DNA of 64,000 nt from the NCBI RefSeq assembly GCF_002941025.1, contig NZ_PTJS01000001.1, positions 8,583,064-8,647,063 on the forward strand, written 5' to 3'. Within the stretch, counting starts at the first letter, position 1. Each line of letters starts with the position of its first letter. The notes under the pieces are model-generated. The model saw only the letters and a program-made list of their open reading frames with translations, searched no databases and was not told where the DNA came from. The translations under genes were made by a program, and so were the position numbers. The stretch comes from Streptomyces sp. QL37. GTDB lineage: Bacteria; Actinomycetota; Actinomycetes; Streptomycetales; Streptomycetaceae. Positions 44,497 to 53,134 of the stretch are shown in pieces.

Positions 44497-44964
44497 GGTC
44501 AAGTGATTCCTCCCGTTGATCGCACGCAGGGTGCCAGATGGGCACGGATGTGCGAGCGGCGAGCGCATCGTATCTGCGTGTCATTGCCTGGCGCGCTGGA
44601 TTTGATCAGTCGAGCGATGGTGGCCCTGCCTGGCGACCCGGGACGTTCTCGACCGACTCTTCGGGCCGTCCCGCCTCCACGGCGGTCACTTCGACGTGCG
44701 CCCGCCGCGCGGGCCGCGACCTGATGCGGTCCTCGGGGATGAGCCACGCCCCGGGGACCGGATCGCCTACTCCTCGACAGCGGCTGGGCCCCGCACTCCG
44801 AAGTCCTCGCGTGCTACCTCGGAGTCGTCGACCAGTGGGGAGGACGGTGCGCTGCTCGGCGTGCTCTAGGCAAGGGCCTCATCCCCCGCGCCTTCCCGCA
44901 CGGGTGCGCTGGAGTTATAATGGGTGAGTGAAGGGCGACGCAAGTTCGTTGCCCGAAACCTTGC
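44497..44964. other. intergenic, remnants only
   Basis: No supported gene. One + strand frame ending near 44932 reads SEVLACYLGVVDQWGGR without a start or family match. The stretch after 44900 becomes AT-richer ahead of the candidate small RNA. Confidence 0.3.
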
Positions 44965-45125
44965 TTGACGTCCCGTCAGAGACGTGACAAACTTAAGTCA
45001 TGTCGAGGGGCGCTTTTGCGTGCCTCGAAAGTGTATTCCTTCATCGCCACACGTGCGTCTGAAACTGTTTGCTTGCCTAATTGAATGAAGACAAAGTGCC
45101 CTCCGGTGGCCACCGGGGGGTTTTT
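44965..45125 (+). ncRNA. candidate small RNA ending in a T-tailed hairpin
   Basis: A -35-like TTGACG at 44965, an AT-rich stretch about 17 bases on (AAACTTAAGT), and a strong terminator at 45099-45125 bracket about 100 bases with no credible + strand ORF. A short untranslated RNA would fit. This is inference from signals alone; no known RNA family is recognised. Confidence 0.3.
45099..45125 (+). terminator. rho-independent-type terminator
   Basis: CCCTCCGGTGG pairs with CCACCGGGGGG (one G-T pair), followed directly by TTTTT. This is one of the few hairpins in the window with a true T tract. Confidence 0.7.
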
Positions 45126-45450
45126 GCGTATCTGGAGGTCCTTCATACCCGTTTCCAAACCGGAGGCTCGGCTCCCCTGCGGCCCGTCGCGGCGGTGGAT
45201 CGCGCCCCAGCCGGGGGCAAAGTTGGCGCCCGGCTGTCGTAAGTACGTCTAGCACCGCCCGCACTGCCTACCGCGCCCAAGCCCTTGAGCGAACCGCTCA
45301 GTCCGAACTTCCCTCCCCACCCCGGCCGGGGTCAGGAGGACGTATTGCGCCGCCGACCCGCTGACCGGGTTGGGGCACCTGCCTTCCGCACCACCACTGC
45401 CTTACCCCCGTGCGCCCTGAACCGGGCCGCACCTACCGAATAGAGGACTC
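45126..45450. other. intergenic, no gene seen
   Basis: GC-rich sequence with a small hairpin-like GCCCGGCTG repeat near 45200-45240. It probably carries the promoter for the leader ORF at 45451. Confidence 0.3.
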
Positions 45451-45522
45451 ATGCAACAACAGCCCAACTCCAGCGAACCGAACTCTCTGTCCGCCCAGTC
45501 GCCTTTCGGCGGTGCCCGATGA
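45451..45522 (+). CDS. 23-aa leader peptide coupled to next gene
   Basis: An ATG preceded by AGAGGA opens a 23-codon ORF (MQQQPNSSEPNSLSAQSP...) whose TGA overlaps the ATGATG of the following membrane protein gene. The arrangement recalls small coupled spread genes of Streptomyces plasmids. Function not known. Confidence 0.45.
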   Translation: MQQQPNSSEPNSLSAQSPFGGAR

Positions 45523-45833
45523 TGCTGGTACTCATCGTCGCCCTTGCTCTCGGCGGCTCCGCTGTCTACGCGGCCTACCGAAACGAAAGGTTCGGGTCGG
45601 CCCTGTTGGTCGGCCTGGCTGTGGTGACCGCCTTCTTCTTCCTCATGGAAAAGGGCCCGTCCGCCCTTTCCCAGACGGTGGCCCCGTCGACGCTGCTGCC
45701 GAGTGTGGCACCTGCTCAGTCAGGTCTGCCGAGTGTGGCGCCTGCTCAGTCAGGTCTGCCGAGTGTGGCGCCTGCTCAGCCAGGTTCGCCGAGTGTGGCG
45801 CCTGCTCAGTCAGGTTCGCCGAGTGCGCCGTAA
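45519..45833 (+). CDS. small membrane protein with 10-residue tandem repeats
   Basis: A 104-aa protein with two hydrophobic segments (MLVLIVALALGGSAVYAAY and ALLVGLAVVTAFFFLM) and a C-terminal tail of four near-perfect 10-residue repeats (SVAPAQSGLP type), encoded by 30-base repeats from about 45700. The start overlaps the leader ORF. It resembles SpdB-like or small spread proteins of actinobacterial plasmids in layout only. Confidence 0.55.
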   Translation: MMLVLIVALALGGSAVYAAYRNERFGSALLVGLAVVTAFFFLMEKGPSALSQTVAPSTLLPSVAPAQSGLPSVAPAQSGLPSVAPAQPGSPSVAPAQSGSPSAP

Positions 45834-45941
45834 GCCGTGTCCACCAACAGGTGGTGCCCAACGGCCACCTCGGGCACGGCCCGGCTGCTGGCGACCAGCG
45901 AATAACCGTGCTCTTCCGAGGCGTGGGCCACCACTCGAATT

Positions 45942-45979
45942 CGACGAAGGACCCGACCGAATGGCCGGGTCCTTCGTCG
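45942..45979. terminator. 14-bp perfect inverted repeat
   Basis: CGACGAAGGACCCG at 45942-45955 and its reverse complement at 45966-45979. It lies between the convergent membrane-protein and enoyl-CoA hydratase genes, so it probably works as a bidirectional terminator. Confidence 0.7.
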
Positions 45980-46147
45980 CCGGCCGTGGCGACCCTGGCG
46001 CGGAAGGCTGCTGAGACCGTGCGCGATGACTTCGGAGTTCACGTCCTGTGGCGTACTCGGGGTGGATGGGGCGGCGACGATGCGGTAGACGGCTGGGGCG
46101 GCCCGCGCCCCCAGACGAATGCGTCCGGGGGCGCGGGGATGTGCTGG

Positions 46148-46819
46148 TCAGCCGAGCGGGTTGGTGGTGTCGCGCAGGGTGGTCAGGGCCGCGGCGTACA
46201 TGCGGGCCTTGATGGTGCCGAGGGTGTCGCCGGCCTTGTTCACCTGTGCCTGGGCGATCTCGATCGCGGTGGAGCGCACGGCGTCCTCGGCGACGGCCTG
46301 GTCGACGATGCCCGCGGCCGCGGCGTCGGTGCCGCCGTAGCGGTGGGCGGTGAGCATGGCCGTGTGCGCGGTCTGCGGGGCCAGCCGGGACTGGATGAGG
46401 GCAGTCATGCCGGGGGTGAAGGGGATGTTGATGTCGGCTTCGGGCAGGCACCAGTAGCCGCGGTCGGCGCGCATGACGCGGAAGTCGTGGGCGAGGGAGA
46501 ACATCGCGCCGGCTGCGAAGGTGTGCCCCTGCAGCGCGGCCACCGTGATGACCGGCAGCGACAGCATCCGCGCGAACAGCTCGTGGACGGATACGACGTA
46601 GTCCTGGTGCTGGTCGGCGTGGGCGAACAGCCAGTCCAGGTCGAGCCCGTTGGAGTAGAACTTGCCGGTGGCGGCGGTGACCAGGGCGCGGGGGCCTTCC
46701 GTCTTCTCCACCTCGTCGAGCGCCGCGCCGACGGCGGTGAGCCAGTCTGGGTGGAAGCGGTTCTCTCCGTCCCCGAGGTCGAGGACGAAGACGTTGTCGT
46801 GGCGGTCGAGCGAGGGCAT
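46148..46819 (-). CDS. enoyl-CoA hydratase/isomerase-family protein
   Basis: A crotonase-fold protein (223 aa), close to the short eukaryote-like ECI group. FYSNGLDLDWLF is the first oxyanion segment and ALQGHTFAAGAMFSLAHDFR the second. WCLPEADINIPFTPGM follows, with a Glu at the expected catalytic region. Likely substrates are short enoyl-CoAs. It is 45 bases downstream of a TetR gene, in the same direction, and is probably regulated by it. Confidence 0.85.
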   Translation of the reverse strand: MPSLDRHDNVFVLDLGDGENRFHPDWLTAVGAALDEVEKTEGPRALVTAATGKFYSNGLDLDWLFAHADQHQDYVVSVHELFARMLSLPVITVAALQGHTFAAGAMFSLAHDFRVMRADRGYWCLPEADINIPFTPGMTALIQSRLAPQTAHTAMLTAHRYGGTDAAAAGIVDQAVAEDAVRSTAIEIAQAQVNKAGDTLGTIKARMYAAALTTLRDTTNPLG

Positions 46820-46864
46820 GGCGAACTCCTTCGTTACTGTTCTGACGTGGGTCAAGGCTGCGAG

Positions 46865-47482
46865 CTACGCCTTGGGCCGGGGCCCGGATCCGGTACCCGG
46901 GCGGTCGCGCAGGGCGTAGACGAGCAGGTCGTGGATCTCGGCGGCGGCGGCCTCGATCGGGGCGGTGCTCTGTTCGGCCCGGCACATGATCACTGCGCCT
47001 TCGACCGCGGCGATGATGAAGGCGGCGAGCCGGCGGCTGCGTTCCTCGGTCAGGCCGTGCCGGACGAGGAGTTCTGCGAGGGCTTCCTGCCAGCTGGCGA
47101 AGACGGCGGCGGCAGAGCGGGCGAGCTGGGGTGCGTCGTCGTTGGTCTCGACGGCGACCGCCACGATCGGGCAGCCGGCCCGGAAGTCGCTTTCGACGAG
47201 CCGGTCGCGCCAGAGGTCGAAGAACGCGTCGACGGCCGCCACCGGATCGTCCGCCTGCACGGCGGCGTCGATCAGGCCCGTGATGAAGTCCCCAGCCAGC
47301 GCCACCGCCTCGTCGATGAGCTGCGCCCGGCCGCCGGGGAAGTGGTGATACACCGAGCCCCGCGGGGCTCCGCTGTGGGCGAGGACCCGGTCGATGCTGG
47401 TCGCGGCCGCCCCGTACTCACGCAGCAGAGCAGCCGCACTGAGGATCATCCGGTCACGGCTTTCACTCCTGCGCGGACTCAC
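46865..47482 (-). CDS. TetR-family regulator
   Basis: A 205-aa TetR regulator. The helix-turn-helix is DRMILSAAALLREYGAAATS, then VLAHSGAPRGSVYHHFPGG, and the C-terminal domain (FFDLWRDRLVESDFRAGCPI) is of the LmrA/YxaF type. The GTG at 47482 gives the usual short N-terminus. The TACC-N4-GGTA palindrome at 47527-47538 is its likely operator, and the enoyl-CoA hydratase gene its likely target. Confidence 0.88.
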   Translation of the reverse strand: MSPRRSESRDRMILSAAALLREYGAAATSIDRVLAHSGAPRGSVYHHFPGGRAQLIDEAVALAGDFITGLIDAAVQADDPVAAVDAFFDLWRDRLVESDFRAGCPIVAVAVETNDDAPQLARSAAAVFASWQEALAELLVRHGLTEERSRRLAAFIIAAVEGAVIMCRAEQSTAPIEAAAAEIHDLLVYALRDRPGTGSGPRPKA

Positions 47483-47526
47483 CTGCCCAACACCTCCCGA
47501 CGACGGGGCCCCGAAAAACGAGTGAC

Positions 47527-47538
47527 TACCTGTCGGTA
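47527..47538. promoter_or_regulatory. candidate TetR operator
   Basis: TACCTGTCGGTA is an imperfect palindrome with 4-base half-sites, 45 bases upstream of the TetR start. This form (TACCGACAGGTA on the other strand) is common for this TetR subgroup. Autoregulation is inferred. Confidence 0.55.
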
Positions 47539-47852
47539 ACTTATGGGGTATGGCATAGAACATGCAAGAGCTGCGAGGTCTGGAGGTCGACGCGACCGGG
47601 GCGAAGGAACTGTCGGACTCCTCCGCTGCCGGAGACCGGCCTCCCCGAGCGACGCGGGCGACGTCGAGCGCCACCCCTGCCCGCGCTGCCGGGCTGGGCG
47701 TCGCACTTCGGACGGGCGTGCTGTTCGACGTCGTCGGCGTCCGACCGGTCGGCTGGGGAGGGCTGCTGAGGGCCCGTCATGGGTGGGTCCTGGCCTTCAG
47801 GGGCCGAGCACGCGTGGCGGACAATCGGGCGGGGAGCCGGCCTGGAGGGTTT

Positions 47853-48220
47853 CAGCTGGTGGGGACGCCGAGGATGAGAGGCAGTAGCACCTGGTCCACC
47901 AGGCGGGATACTCCTGCCTCGTCGAGGACAGTGCCGAGCAGTTCCTGCTGGAGGATCGTCACCCCGATGGCTGCGGCGAGCTCCATTCTGCCTGGCGTCA
48001 GCAGGAGCTCGACCCTCTCCGCGGTGATCTCGCCGCGCTCCTGAGCGCGGTGGAGACAGGCGGCGATCTCCGCGCGCTGCCCGGCGATGGCCCGCTCGCG
48101 CAGGGTGTCGGCGATGTGCGGATGAGAGGCGGGGCGCGGCGGCCAGCACGGCCGAGAAGTGACGCGTCTGAGGCTGCAGGCACACGGATCGGTGGGTCAG
48201 GGTGGCGATGAGGTCCTCTG
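47853..48220 (-). pseudogene. TetR-family regulator, C-terminal relic
   Basis: The minus strand gives LIATLTHRSVCLQPQTRHFS, then after a frameshift near 48130 TLRERAIAGQRAEIAACLHR and LLTPGRMELAAAIGVTILQQ to a stop at 47853. This is the ligand domain of a TetR protein; the DNA-binding part is gone. The break point coincides with the start of the Tn3 relic. Confidence 0.65.
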
Positions 48221-48666
48221 GCACGTCGAGACGAAGTCGCTGTGCGTCTACAGCCAGCTCAAGTCCTGCTCGGCCTCCGAGGTCGCCGCAGTGATCGAGG
48301 GCGTGCTGCGCCACTGCACAGACGTCGAGATCGACCGGCGGTACACCGACACGCACGGCGCCTCCATCGTCGGATTCGCCTTCGCCCACATGCTCGGCTT
48401 CAACCTGCTGCCCAGGCTGAAGAACGTCGGCTCGGCGCGGCTGTACCGGCCGGCGGCCGGGGCGGACGAGAAGTGGCCGCACCTGGCGCCGGTGCACGTC
48501 AACACCCTGCTCCTCCAGGACATCCTGAGCGAGGAGAAGTGGCAGACAGGTTCACCGACGCCGACCGGCGGGCTCTATCCCCGTTGTTCTGGACCCACGT
48601 GAAACCTCAACAGCCGATTTCGAACTGGACATGAATTCTCACCTCGGCCTCGCTGTTGTGGCGTAA
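48215..48666 (+). pseudogene. Tn3-family transposase (TnpA) relic
   Basis: The + strand reads WHVETKSLCVYSQLKSCSAS, RYTDTHGASIVGFAFAHMLG and LLPRLKNVGSARLYRP, the conserved core of Tn3 transposases. It then jumps to VNTLLLQDILSEEKWQ, ALSPLFWTHV and FELDMNSHLGL, the C-terminus. An internal deletion and two frameshifts are evident and the N-terminal two thirds are missing. Confidence 0.85.
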
Positions 48667-48668
48667 GC

Positions 48669-49361
48669 CTAGGTGGCCCGGCCTGAATCGTCGGTCAGAG
48701 CAGCCGCGGTCAAAGTGAGGTGCTGGACCAGGACCGCAGCTGCGGTGTCGGCGTCGCGGGCCAGCACCGCCTCCTCCAGCCTGCGGTGTTCCTTGGCGCC
48801 GTCCCGGTCGGGGTCGCGGTGCGCCGACCAACGGCGGGCCAGCTCACTCTGGGTCCACAACCGGTCGAAGGTCTCCAGCAGTGCGCGGTTGCCACACCCC
48901 TCCAGCAACGTGCGGTGGAAGGCTCTGTGAGCTTCGGCCCAAGCGCCGGTGTAGTACTCGCTCTCCTCCGGCGCGTATGCCGGAGTGCGCACCAGACGAT
49001 GGTGGGCGGCCCGTACGCGGGCCTCCCAGTCGACGTCGCCGCGCTCGATGGACATGCGCAGTACGACCGGTTCGACGGTCCGACGGGCTTCCGCGATCTC
49101 CTGCCAGCGGCGGTCGGAGAAGGACGGGACGGCGAAACCGCGGTTGGGCAGCCGGTCGGCGAGCCCCTCGCCGACCACCCGCACGAGCGCCTCGCGCACC
49201 ACAGCCAGGCTCACGCCCTGCTCCTTGGCAAGATCCTGCGGCTTGAGAGGGGCGCCAGGGGGGTGGTCCCCACGCATGATCGCGTCCCGCAGGTGTGCGT
49301 AGACCTGCTCGGAAAGCATCTGCTTCCCCGGCAGGGTCGAGGAGTGCGCCGTCTGATCCAT
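48669..49361 (-). CDS. GntR-family regulator (FadR/FCD type)
   Basis: A GntR regulator (230 aa). The winged helix is LSEQVYAHLRDAIMRGDHPP, LAKEQGVSLAVVREALVRVV, followed by an FCD all-helical ligand domain with WAEAHRAFHRTLLEGCGN. It is divergent from the PEBP gene. A perfect 16-bp palindrome at 49385-49400 lies 24 bases from its start, so it probably controls itself and the PEBP gene. Confidence 0.9.
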   Translation of the reverse strand: MDQTAHSSTLPGKQMLSEQVYAHLRDAIMRGDHPPGAPLKPQDLAKEQGVSLAVVREALVRVVGEGLADRLPNRGFAVPSFSDRRWQEIAEARRTVEPVVLRMSIERGDVDWEARVRAAHHRLVRTPAYAPEESEYYTGAWAEAHRAFHRTLLEGCGNRALLETFDRLWTQSELARRWSAHRDPDRDGAKEHRRLEEAVLARDADTAAAVLVQHLTLTAAALTDDSGRAT

Positions 49362-49384
49362 GAGCCCATCCTAGACGATCCACT

Positions 49385-49400
49385 GAATAATCGATTATTC
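49385..49400. promoter_or_regulatory. perfect palindrome, likely GntR operator
   Basis: GAATAATCGATTATTC is a perfect 16-base palindrome and unusually AT-rich for this genome. It sits in the divergent promoter region between the GntR and PEBP genes. Confidence 0.7.
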
Positions 49401-49459
49401 GTGTTACGGTCGATTCAGTAGCCGATGAGGACGTCTTCGTCCGGAAAGGAACCACCGCT

Positions 49460-49993
49460 GTGCCTGCCAACGATCCCTTCGCCCGCCTCCCTCAGGCGGC
49501 CTCGTTCACCGTCACCAGCACCACCGTCACCGACGGCGCCGCGTGGCCGCCCGAGCAGCACTCCTCCGGCCTGCCCGGCGGGAAGGACACATCCCCGCAG
49601 CTGTCCTGGAGCGGCGCCCCGGACGGCACCAAGAGCTATGCCGTCACCGTCTACGACCCCGACGCCCCCACCGGGTCCGGGTTCTGGCACTGGGCGGTCG
49701 CCGACATCCCTGCCACCGTCACCGAGCTGCCCGAGGGCGCCGGCGACGACACCGGCTCACAGATGCCCGAGGGCGCCTACCAGTTGCCCAACGACGCCCG
49801 CGTGGCCCGCTACATCGGCGCCGCCCCGCCGGCCGGACACGGCCCGCACCGTTACTTCGTCGTCGTGCACGCCCTCGACATCCCCTCGACAGGCGTCCCG
49901 GCCGACGCCACACCGGCCGTCCTCGGCTTCACCATGGCCGGTCACACCCTTGGACGCGCGGTGTTGACCGCCACCGCTGAAACACCCGCCTGA
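49460..49993 (+). CDS. YbhB/YbcL (PEBP, Raf-kinase-inhibitor-like) protein
   Basis: A 177-aa PEBP protein with the anion-binding pocket signatures DTSPQLSWSGAPDGTKSYAV, YDPDAPTGSGFWHWAVADIP and PPAGHGPHRYFVVVHALDIP. The cellular role of bacterial PEBP proteins is not well defined. The GTG at 49460 has a GAAAGGA site. It is likely controlled by the divergent GntR regulator. Confidence 0.9.
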   Translation: MPANDPFARLPQAASFTVTSTTVTDGAAWPPEQHSSGLPGGKDTSPQLSWSGAPDGTKSYAVTVYDPDAPTGSGFWHWAVADIPATVTELPEGAGDDTGSQMPEGAYQLPNDARVARYIGAAPPAGHGPHRYFVVVHALDIPSTGVPADATPAVLGFTMAGHTLGRAVLTATAETPA

Positions 49994-50029
49994 CAGCGCC
50001 ACCCGACGACTCCTGGAGACACCACCGCC

Positions 50030-50926
50030 ATGCACCTCGATGCCCTTCCCGACTCCGCCCGTACCGGCGACGGCCCGATGGACCTGAACGCCGTCCGTGA
50101 TGTCAGCCGCGCCATCAGCGCCGCTCACCTGTTCATATATCTCGTCCCCGAGGCCGCCGAGGAGGCGGCCGAGCTCGGCGTGACCGACCGCGGGCCGACG
50201 TATCTGGCCTTCCGGTCGGCCGCGATGGGCGCAGTTCCGTGGCAGGTCACGCTCGCGGCCTTCTACAACTTCAGCCCGCGGGCAGCGCGGGCCATGGCGG
50301 GCGTATGGGACGCCGCGCCGCCCGAGCGGTGGCAGGCCGCCCGCTTCCTGGCCGTCGGCCGGGCGATGCGACGCGTCGACGTACATCTCACCGACGACCA
50401 CCTTGCCGAGGCGCGCTCGCTGATCGACCCGGTCGTCGCCGGGGCCGACTACGCCGGCAAGGTACTGGCCGCCGCGAACGCCTCGGTCGTGCTTCCCCCC
50501 GATCCTCTCGTCGCACTCTGGCAGCAGATCACGGTGGCGCGCGAGTGGCGCGGCGACGCCCATCTCGTCGTACTCGCCGACAACGGCCTCGGGCCGTGCG
50601 ACTGTCTCGTTCTGCACACCGCGACCGGCCCCCTCCCGACGGCTCTGGCGCGAGCGACCCGCCGGTGGGACGACGAGGAGTGGAGCGCGGCGACGGCACG
50701 CCTCGTCGCGCGCGGCTGGCTCGACTCCCACGGCGTGGTCACCGACGCCGGCAGCGCGGCGCGCGAGCGCATCGAAGTGGAGACAGACCGGCACTGCGCC
50801 GCGCTATGGGCACCGATCGGCAACGCAGGCGTACGCCGCTTCGCCTCGCTCATCGCGCCGATCACCAACGCGTTCACCGCAGCAGGGACGTTTCAGGCCG
50901 TTCGCGGACAGTCCGATCTCGCGTAA
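50030..50926 (+). CDS. SCO6745-family protein (helix-turn-helix-like)
   Basis: A 298-aa protein matching a Streptomyces family known as SCO6745-like. DVSRAISAAHLFIYLVPEAA opens the family domain. Later FYNFSPRAARAMAGVWDAAP, then a winged-helix-like WSAATARLVARGWLDSHGVV and VETDRHCAALWAPIG near the end. Function is uncharacterised to my knowledge. It follows the PEBP gene by 36 bases and may be co-transcribed. Confidence 0.75.
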   Translation: MHLDALPDSARTGDGPMDLNAVRDVSRAISAAHLFIYLVPEAAEEAAELGVTDRGPTYLAFRSAAMGAVPWQVTLAAFYNFSPRAARAMAGVWDAAPPERWQAARFLAVGRAMRRVDVHLTDDHLAEARSLIDPVVAGADYAGKVLAAANASVVLPPDPLVALWQQITVAREWRGDAHLVVLADNGLGPCDCLVLHTATGPLPTALARATRRWDDEEWSAATARLVARGWLDSHGVVTDAGSAARERIEVETDRHCAALWAPIGNAGVRRFASLIAPITNAFTAAGTFQAVRGQSDLA

Positions 50927-51061
50927 ACGGTCCTTTCCCAGAGAAGATCAACTGAAGGTGCGGGAGGACGCGCGGACGCCGCATCGGTTCTCACAACCCG
51001 TTCTCACGCACAGCGGGCGACACCCCGTTCTGAGAACTGAGTTGTGAGAACCTCCGGGGTC

Positions 51062-51739
51062 ATGACAGACCCTCACGACCCCGCCACGGCCGACGCCGAC
51101 GACGTCGAGCGCCACCCCTGCTGGCGGTGCGCGGCCGCACCGGGATCGCCGTGCCGCTCGCGCGGCGGCGCGGTCGCCGGGACGTACCACACCGGCCGGT
51201 TCACCAAGGTGCCCCGGCTCGCGAAGCTCCTGCGGGTCCGGACCCGGCCGACCGCGGGCCGGGGCAGCCGCGGCGGCCCGGCACCCCGCGCCACCGGCCC
51301 CGGTCGACCGGGACGCCCCGGGCGCGGGGTGCCGGATCGGCTACGCCCGATGCTCGACCCTCGGGCAGGAACTCGACACCCAGCTCGACGCCACGGGAGA
51401 GCATCCGGGAGTCGACCGTGGAAGGGCTCGACACCGCGGCCCGCAAGGGCAACCAGCGTGCCCGGCCGCCGGTCATCACCGAGGACATGCTGCACACCGT
51501 GCTCCGCCGGCGGGCGAACGGCGAGTCCGTCGAGCAGATCCAGCCGGACTTGATCATCCCTACCGGCAAGCGCAAGGGGCAGAGCCCGTCCGCCGCCAGC
51601 ATCTACCGTGCACTCGCCGAGCACGCGACGGATGGCGTACCCGGAAGCCGTCGAACAGGCCCACGCCGACTTCGCCGCCCTCACTGGCAGAGAGGTTCCT
51701 GAAGCTCACACAGAAACCAAGGCCCTAACTACACGATGA
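51062..51739 (+). pseudogene. serine recombinase/resolvase relic
   Basis: Three frames must be joined. First DADDVERHPCWRCAAAPGSP and YHTGRFTKVPRLAKLL, then RIGYARCSTLGQELDTQLDA (the resolvase catalytic N-terminus), then ESIRESTVEGLDTAARKG, ITEDMLHTVLRRRANGESVE and YPEAVEQAHADFAAL. About 130 residues of the catalytic domain are deleted between the second and third pieces. It may belong to the same Tn3-type element as the TnpA relic at 48.2 kb. Confidence 0.75.
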
Positions 51740-51801
51740 GTTACTTGTCGCTTCGTGGCAGCTTCGGGAGAACAGGGCCCAGACCGGCGGTCGGGGCGAC
51801 G

Positions 51802-52407
51802 TCACGCAGGGATGGCGAGCGGTGGGTGCTCGAGCACGCGGGGCTTGTACTCGACCAGTTGGATGCGGCCGTCGAAGGTGCGGTGCTCGATCATCTCGAG
51901 GGCGACGTCCGGATAGCCGTCGTAGATGCGTTCTTCGCCCGTGGCCCCGGTGATCACCGGGAACATCACGACCCGGAAGCGGTCGACGAGTCCGGCTCGT
52001 AGCAGGGACCGGCACAGGCTGAGGCTGCCGATCGTGCTGAGGAGCCCCGAGCCGCTCGACTTCATGGCGCGGACCGCCTCGACGGCGTCGTCGCGGACGA
52101 GTGTGGAGTTGGCCCACGCCAGTGGTTCCTCGAGTGAGGAGGAGAACACCACCTTGGATGCTTGCGTGAGCTCGTCGACGGACGCCTCTTCCTCGGGCCT
52201 GAACTCGTCCTGGCCGTTCGGGACGTTGCCTGCGGCGAAGCCCGACATCTGGCGATAGGTGTTCGCTCCCATCAGGTGGGTGGCCTCGGGCTGCGCGCCG
52301 AGCCATGCGAGGTACTCCGGGCCCTCCAGGCCCCAGAACCCGGGCCATCCCTCTCCCGAGGCGTGGCCGTCGAGGGAGGTGATGAAGTCGACGAGAAGCT
52401 CCGACAT
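51802..52407 (-). CDS. RibD C-terminal/DHFR-like reductase
   Basis: A 201-aa dihydrofolate-reductase-fold protein of the RibD C-terminal group. It has VDFITSLDGHASGEGWPGFW, HLMGANTYRQMSGFA, STIGSLSLCRSLLRAGLVDR and FPVITGATGEERIYDG, the usual NADPH-binding pattern. Substrate unknown. A lone gene beside IS relics. Confidence 0.85.
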   Translation of the reverse strand: MSELLVDFITSLDGHASGEGWPGFWGLEGPEYLAWLGAQPEATHLMGANTYRQMSGFAAGNVPNGQDEFRPEEEASVDELTQASKVVFSSSLEEPLAWANSTLVRDDAVEAVRAMKSSGSGLLSTIGSLSLCRSLLRAGLVDRFRVVMFPVITGATGEERIYDGYPDVALEMIEHRTFDGRIQLVEYKPRVLEHPPLAIPA

Positions 52408-52512
52408 GGCGGTGTCCTTTCCTGGGGTGTCACGAGCTTGGACCGGCCGGGAGCCACAGACTCATCGGCCGCGCTGTGGAGTAGCGAGAGAAACCCGTAA
52501 GACTGCAGCCGA

Positions 52513-52805
52513 TCAGGCCGGAGGAGCGGCACTGCTTCGGAGAGCCCGGAGGGGCAGGCACTGTTTCTCGTGACGGGTGGCGACCGCGCGGTATCCGGTG
52601 AGGCGGTTGATGGTGCGTTCGACGGTGTTGCGTTTCTTGTAGCGCTCGTTGTCGAAGCCGGTGGGTCGACCGCCTCGGGAGCCTCGGTTCTTGCGGTGTC
52701 TTTGTTGGTCGAGGCGTTCGGGGATCGTGTGCGGGATGCCGCGTCGTCGCAGGTAGCGGCGGTTTCGTCGCGACGTGTACGCCTTGTCCCCCGGAGATGG
52801 AGCCG
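52513..52805 (-). pseudogene. IS5-family transposase, C-terminal relic
   Basis: The minus strand reads PGDKAYTSRRNRRYLRRRGI, PHTIPERLDQQRHRKNRGSR and RYKKRNTVERTINRLTGYRA, the C-terminal part of an IS5-family DDE transposase with the final Glu region. The N-terminal part is missing. Confidence 0.8.
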
Positions 52806-53134
52806 CAGCGGGCACCGCGCGGAACCGGTGGCCGCAGGCCGTGGGTACCCGCTGGGCCCTGCACACCCTGACCGGGCGCGAACACCCGCACGGTACTGGC
52901 GCGGCAACGACGCGGAGCAGGGACAAGGCGGTTCCCACGGGGCGCAAGGGCGACGCCGCCACCGGCGGCGCGGTCGCCAGGGTGGTCCGCCCGTGCCCGC
53001 CCGTTCCGCCCTCTGGGCGGACCGATCGCCCACGGGTGGTGCGGGTGGGGTTACCGGGGCGGTGCAGGGGTCGGCTGCCCGGCTCGTACAGAGCCGGCGC
53101 AAGGGTCGGGCCGGGCAGCCGGAGGGGGCGTGCG
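52806..53134. other. intergenic, no gene seen
   Basis: No gene supported. It lies between the IS5 relic and the 3' end of the secreted protein gene, and probably includes the terminator of the latter. Confidence 0.3.

Noticed and set aside
44976..45264. Minus-strand small ORFs across the candidate small RNA and terminator
   Set aside because: They read through the hairpin and show no domain or ribosome-binding site.
45700..45830. CRISPR-like array of 30-base repeats
   Set aside because: Repeats are directly adjacent, have no spacers and lie in frame inside a coding sequence.
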